Positions 32,612 to 37,502 of a stretch of 37,502 nt of DNA are shown here, piece by piece. The translations under genes and the position numbers were made by a program. The notes under the pieces were generated by a model. The model was not told the origin of the DNA. It worked only from the letters and a program-made list of their open reading frames with translations, and searched no databases. Source of the stretch: Diphasiastrum complanatum (Eukaryota > Streptophyta > Lycopodiopsida > Lycopodiales > Lycopodiaceae); contig MU835646.1 in the NCBI GenBank assembly GCA_029204225.1, positions 1 through 37,502 of the forward strand, read 5' to 3'. Position 1 is the first letter of the stretch; every line of letters begins with the position of its first letter.

Positions 32612-34898
32612 TCATAGAGTTGGTCGTCGAGGGCGCCCATCAAGCTTAGAGTTTTTGGAAGGAGAAGCTATCCGTTGCCAGTTTTCCTGAGATTGATCGT
32701 GGGCAGAAGTCTGTCTTGGCCACTCCTCTTCTTTGGTTTGCAAGCTGTTACTTCTATGTCGGTTGTCAGGTGGTATGCCATTACTTGGCGCAAGGGCTCT
32801 TGGTCTACCAGCAATGTTAGCTTTTGGAGATGGCTCGTACGTTTGAGAAGCAGTGTTTTTCTTGAGAGCCTCTGACGGCTGTAAATTTACATCACTCTGA
32901 GGATGTGATTCGTTTCTGACAAAGCTTGTAGACACTACTGCACAGAATAGCAAAATATTAAATGTATGGCCATAAAAACCTAAAAGGATACTACGCCAAT
33001 AATGCCAAAAAATGTATTGCATCTGAAGTTTCATAACAGACATGATTAGACAACATGCATAGTAAAATGTAGGGAGTGTTTTTCTAAATATCTAGATGTA
33101 GGTAGAGCTTACTGCAAATTAAAGAGCAACTTTACCATTGTGAGATGCATCACTATTGCGTGGAGGATCATCGTCTGATTGAGCAGTAAAGAATGGTCTC
33201 AAGAAATTTTTGTCAATTGCAGTGAAATTTGCGGTGCTACATTCAAAATTCAATGTCAAATGGCCTGCTTTTGAGACTCCAATGAAATCATATGTCTTGG
33301 CATTGTGGTCATAAGTACCAGGAAAAAAAACGTTATCTACACAAAGATTTCAAAACTGAATACTAATGCTCAAGGGCACACAAGGGCCCAAAAAAAGGGT
33401 CATCGATATCCTTGAGGTTGCAAATTTCATCATTCAGAATTGTTATAGCTCATGCATCTAAGCACTTTGAAAGCGACCCCGCATTCTTTCATGTACCTTC
33501 GGTGAAAATCACGAAGCCTTGTTTGTAAATAATGACTAGGACTTGATTCATCACTTTCCAGGTCCAGAGAAGCAGTCAGGCTTGCATTTTCAGCTTCTCC
33601 ATTCTGCAACAGATACCATGCCAATAATGTAAGCATAACTTACGATAGCTACCATCTAAAATGCATATATAACAGACTGTAAGGAAATAATTTTTCATGC
33701 CTTGTAACTTCCATAAACATGAGCTACGTTTCCACCTTTGATACAAAATGTCCAATGCAAAACAATGCCATATGCCAATATAACCATTGACAAAAGGAAA
33801 CTCACAATAGTTTAACAGAGCTGAAATCAAGATATGCAAGCACAAAATCCCATATCTCAAACTTGAGGGATGTTTTTGTGATGCAAAAACGTAACTGGAA
33901 AACAGCAAAAGATGTGACCAAAAGATTGGCACTCTCACAAATGATACAAAGCCAAATATGATGCTCGGACCCAACAATGCATGTGCATCTACAACCCTTG
34001 GTCACATTTTTATTTTTAAAATACAGCTCAAATGGTTTTGAAATTTGTTCATGGTTGAGTATGTGAAGAGAAGTTGAAGGTTAGCCTGGATCAAAAAAAC
34101 CCTCACACACAGTATCCTACCCTGTATCTGATGTATACCAGGTAAATCCTGAATAACAAAGGAGATCGAAAAAAATAATGTAGACCTCATCTCTCAGAGG
34201 AATAAACTCATCGCCTGCAACATCCAGTTTCTCCAGCATAGTTGATGTTGAACCTCCAATGAAAAGAACCTGCATCATGGAATCCAGTTTATAATTCCAT
34301 CTATAGAACAAGTAGAGCAACAATTGATCATTTCGAATTGTTATTAAAAACCCTAAACCCCCTAAAGTTTGAAATCAAAATGATTCTTGCCTTCAAGAAA
34401 ACTGTTCTTTCTGGATGTTCAGGGCTAACAAGTTAACAAAAATAAGCCCCATCATTTTTCTATTCAGAAAAGAAAGTTGCCAAGGTGCACAGCGGCACAT
34501 TGATCTTAGAAAGGACATTGGAGTTGAACCATACCGTCACAACTACAATTGCAGTAGTGGTTGTAAAGATCAGCTGGCCATGAGTCTTTTCTGGCAAGTC
34601 ATGCATGGACTGGAGGGCAAGCGCAAATGCCATGGCACCTCGCAAGCCTGCCAGGAAATTGATACTTTCACGTCACCTCGTTGTAAATGTAAATAACAAC
34701 ATCAAAATTCAAAGTGCTCTTCTTGAAAGGAATAAAAATGTGTGTGCATGAGCAAGCACATGTGCACACAGACGAGCACAACTATGCTTCACACACTTAC
34801 CACTGAAACAAAGAGCCTGCTGATGCTTCATAGGAATTTGTTTTGAAGTCGGACGTACCAAATTTACAATATATGCACAAGGCAATATATTTGCTGCT
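32612..34898 (-). CDS. NHX: NHX5/6-type endosomal Na+(K+)/H+ antiporter, C-terminal exons (partial)
   Basis: The C-terminal half of a monovalent cation/proton exchanger of the CPA1 family, endosome/Golgi NHX5/6 class. It exchanges luminal H+ for Na+ or K+ and helps set vesicle pH. Six exons with GT-AG borders and matching phases: 34801-34898, 34535-34647, 34186-34269, 33497-33603, 33136-33236 and 32612-32937. In order they encode [14 protein letters not shown] and [13 protein letters not shown], the conserved [12 protein letters not shown] membrane motif with AIVVVT, the segment [43 protein letters not shown], and a polar tail of about 108 residues. Exons for the N-terminal membrane segments and active site are absent up to 37502. 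They lie further upstream behind an intron over 2.6 kb that contains retrotransposon pieces, or are lost. The stop is at 32612-32614. The visible exons are intact. Confidence 0.88.
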
Positions 34899-35296
34899 CT
34901 GTGAGCATTTAAGTGTTACAATATCAGTTCCAGATCTCCTCAATTCTTGATAGTTCAACTACTCTAAGCGTTTAAAAGTGCCACAAAAGTACATTATTGT
35001 GCTGCAAAATCAAAACTCTTTGCCATAACAAGGTTGGAGCCGACATGGCTAGAACTGAATTTTTTCCAACAAGAAAGTGAAACAGCTTTGCTATAAACAA
35101 GCCTTCTTCATCCTCCAACTTGCTTGCCATTTATTCTCAGCCACCAGCCTGTCCTACCTGTTCCCTCCCACTGCCTCCACCACCAGCTATTTAGTGTTGG
35201 TGCTGGCTTTCCACACTAATTTCTTTTGTGACACATTGTTTTTAGTGTCAAGCAAATAAAGCTGAAAGGATCAAAGTGCCTGGATTGTTGTACATG
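34899..35296. other. Presumed NHX intron, no gene seen
   Basis: No further NHX exon is recognisable. The plus frame 35077-35259 is hydrophobic and short, with no family match. Confidence 0.4.
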
Positions 35297-35460
35297 TTGC
35301 TTGTTCCAGAAGGGAGATGGAAAGTATTTCCATGGACTTTATTATGAGTTTACCACGTGCACAACAACATAACGATATGTTGGTTGTGATTGAAAGACTC
35401 ACAAAAATGGCTCATTTCATTTCAATGCATAATAAGATTTACGCACTCAGTATTGCTTAC
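35297..35460 (+). pseudogene. Ty3/Gypsy integrase core fragment
   Basis: Two overlapping frames give VPEGRWKVFPW, then MDFIMSLPRAQQ and HNDMLVVIERLTKMAHFIS, the start of the retroviral-type integrase catalytic core of Gypsy polyproteins, including the first catalytic Asp in MDF. A one-base frame change separates the two parts, and the rest of the domain is missing. It abuts a Copia-type LTR that begins at 35461. It is a dead fragment, probably inside the NHX intron. Confidence 0.8.
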
Positions 35461-35770
35461 TGTTAGAGTTAATGTTCACATCGTTACCCCTGCTGTTGTC
35501 ATCTAGGATTACTTAGGATAATTGGGCCATGCTTGCGTGCTCATTCTAGGGGCCTTAACCTGTATTTAGTAAAGTCAAGTTAGTCAAGTTCGAGATTCTA
35601 GTACTTGATTTGGAGCACAAGTTCATAGACAATGGGAAATAGTTGGAGTACATCTCATCATTATGCTTTATTATTGTTGTTTGTATTCTCTTTCATGTGT
35701 ATGACTATTGTCTAACAACAATAGGAATCTTGTCTTGGGTAACTTGTATGGCCAAGTCGGTTTTCTAACA
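35461..35770 (+). repeat. Copia-type LTR (310 bp)
   Basis: Starts TGTTAGAG and ends TTTCTAACA, with a 7-bp terminal inverted repeat TGTTAGA/TCTAACA, directly followed by a primer-binding site. It is a plus-strand 5' LTR. No second copy is seen before 37502, so the element is truncated or continues beyond the window. Confidence 0.8.
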
Positions 35771-35782
35771 TAGTATCAGAGC
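35771..35782 (+). other. Primer-binding site, initiator tRNA-Met type with one change
   Basis: TAGTATCAGAGC abuts the LTR end; the canonical site is TGGTATCAGAGC. Confidence 0.75.
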
Positions 35783-37240
35783 TTCGATTCAAGATTCGAG
35801 AGAACAAGGAGGTACTCAAAGAACGGATCAATCAACATATGTAGATCGATTCGACCATCTTCGAGGTGTGGAGGTGGCATGTCCCTAGCCAGCTCTCAAT
35901 TTTAATGTTCATCTACAAAAGTGGCAGCTTTGTGGAAGGAGATTCAGTGCCACAAGGAGGAGTTGTGCTGCATGAGAAGACTACAAAGTCTGCCTCAGAT
36001 CTCAGGAAATCGTATTTGGAGGTTAGTTTGTGTTGTTTGCAAGCTTAGGATGCTAGAGGACAGATTGCTAGAAATTCACAAGACTGTTCTCTACTTTTGT
36101 TTATCATCATGGATGATTTTGGTGTAGGGATGTGTCAGAAAAAGATTCAAGACAATTGTTTTATGATGGAGGTGTTTGAATCTCTTAATTGGCAAGAAGA
36201 TGGACATACACTAGTTGGGAAGTTTGCATATGTATTTGACATAGTGTCAAAACATACTCTAGATGAATTTGCATAAGCAGTGATAAAATAGATGTCATGT
36301 TGAGATGCTTTCTAAGTTGGAAAGTTGTTTGGGGCAAGTGACTCTATGTGTGAGATAAAGGCAGGAGATCCATGGAGAAAGATAGTGTCAAGTACTTTAT
36401 GTGAGAAAGTATTTGAGGGGGAGTATCAATTACTTTGTGTGAGGAAGTATTGCATAAATATTATCTTTCTATTGGGGATGCTCTATTACTTGCATATTTT
36501 GTTTGATTCATAGATGACATTCTATTTGAATAATTGTTGGAGTGGTTGGAATGCAAACATGACGTGTTATCAATTCAACACAAGTGGAGCCAACTACTTA
36601 TGAAGTATAGGTTTCTTACATGGGTGGTGATGCAGGAGATTTGGTGTTGACAATTGTAGATCCATTTCCAACTTATGATTGTTATGATTGTGCTATGGTA
36701 ATCAAAGAGGATTACATTTTCTTTGTGTGTGTTGGTGAGATCCTTACATATTTATGGTAGCTTGGAAGATGGTCAAAGATACCAAGGGAGCCAATCTTCA
36801 AGCAAGGTTCTCGAAGTTATGGCAAAGGTTAATCATGTCCACATAATTTGATTTAGGGGGAATCAAGTTGTTTGAGCCTAAAGAAGTCAAAGGTATTGGA
36901 TGGTGTGTTCATGGAGATTGACTCTATGCCAAGGAAGATAGGCAACTTCTAAGTAACTCATTACTCATGCTTATGCAATCAAGATAGCATGTTATGGAGA
37001 CAATATGGACCATGGAACACCAAGGAAATCTAACATTGTTTATGTAAAGAGTTGGGCCCTTATTGAATGCATTAGACGTGGTTTTTGTCAAGGTTGAAAA
37101 TGCATCATATGAAGCCAAACAGCCTAGTGAGAGATGTGAGATGGAACCAAGATACCATGCGGAAAGACTTGAGCGCCTACATAGGCAAAAATACAACTTA
37201 GAAGATAAATTAGAACCACAAGCAAGTCAAGATTAGAATT
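35783..37240 (+). mobile_element. Presumed degenerate internal region of the Copia-type element
   Basis: I see no gag-pol motif. Protein-like scraps occur in several frames (LVGKFAYVFDIVS at about 36210-36250; MEPRYHAERLERLHRQKYNL at about 37140-37200). Purine-rich GAGGGGGAGTAT at 36415-36426 and TTTAGGGGGAATC at about 36852 resemble Copia polypurine tracts, but no LTR follows either. A short direct repeat (AGTACTTTATGTGAGAAAGT and ATTACTTTGTGTGAGGAAGT) lies around 36390 and 36429. The right border is unknown. Confidence 0.35.
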
Positions 37241-37502
37241 ACATGGCATGGTCTATTGTGGTCGACGGTCGAATAAGCATTACTCCTACAAACAACATTG
37301 CAGTTCTCTTTGACGGTAATACAAGACTGAACATATAAGACTCTAACCATGAATTCTACAACAATTACGGAATGATGTCAAATTCCTTCAAGTATGCTTC
37401 ATACAACCACTTTCGAAGATAACTAATTAGTAGCTTGCTGATGCAAAGGAACCATAAGAACAGCTCACCTGGCTACCACAATAAAAACCTATCCAAGTAC
37501 AC
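37241..37502. other. Right edge, nothing recognised
   Basis: No exon of NHX or of any other gene is recognisable on either strand in the last 260 bp. Confidence 0.4.

Noticed and set aside
35077-35259. Hydrophobic 60-codon plus-strand ORF as a membrane protein
   Set aside because: Short, no family match, lies in the presumed NHX intron next to retrotransposon debris.

Overview
This window reads as nuclear DNA of a land plant with a large, repeat-rich, AT-rich genome. The evidence is a spliced potato-inhibitor-I-type protease inhibitor gene, a multi-exon gene matching plant endosomal Na+(K+)/H+ antiporters (NHX5/6 class), LTR retrotransposons primed by initiator tRNA-Met, several families of inverted-repeat elements, and long AT, CT and GT microsatellites. 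Nothing looks bacterial: there are no operons, and the coding pieces are short exons with GT-AG borders. Several repeat and transposase-like families suggest a seed-free plant such as a fern, but this is only an impression.

Layout. 0.5-1.8 kb: a broken minus-strand gene of unknown family. 2.2-2.6 kb: an unassigned plus-strand ORF. 4.8-5.5 kb: an 82-bp tandem repeat and a CT microsatellite. 6.4-9.4 kb: a decayed minus-strand transposase-like gene with several in-frame stops and frame breaks. 9.6-10.4 kb: an 800-bp degenerate array built on CCCTTAG/TTGG. 10.8-12.95 kb: repeated GC-rich 24-30 bp palindromes, split by a 1.19-kb fold-back element and followed by AT/GT microsatellites. 15.3-15.7 kb: the protease inhibitor gene, two exons, minus strand. 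About 16.9-21.3 kb: a degenerate minus-strand LTR element recognised from its primer-binding site. 21.6-22.6 kb: a 380-bp inverted-repeat element and a 198-bp tandem duplication. 23.0-28.1 kb: a complete, young, non-coding LTR retrotransposon (minus strand) with 5-bp target duplication, primer-binding site, polypurine tract and five short repeated hairpins in its leader. 28.7-29.6 kb: an inverted-repeat element made of two forward and two reverse copies of one unit. 30.6-31.3 kb: a hAT-like non-autonomous element with an 8-bp target duplication, between coding-like debris. 32.6-34.9 kb: the last six recognisable exons of the NHX gene (minus strand). 35.3-35.8 kb: a Ty3/Gypsy integrase remnant next to a Copia-type LTR.

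Only two genes look possibly functional: the protease inhibitor and the NHX gene. The NHX N-terminal exons are not visible, so they lie beyond the right edge or are lost. The rest is mobile DNA and its remains. The most unusual items are the GC-rich palindrome array with the fold-back element, the hairpin series in the retrotransposon leader, the CCCTTAG array, the transposase-like fusion pseudogene, and the duplicated 3' splice site in the inhibitor gene. Coordinates were read by eye. Family names come from remembered motifs, not database searches.
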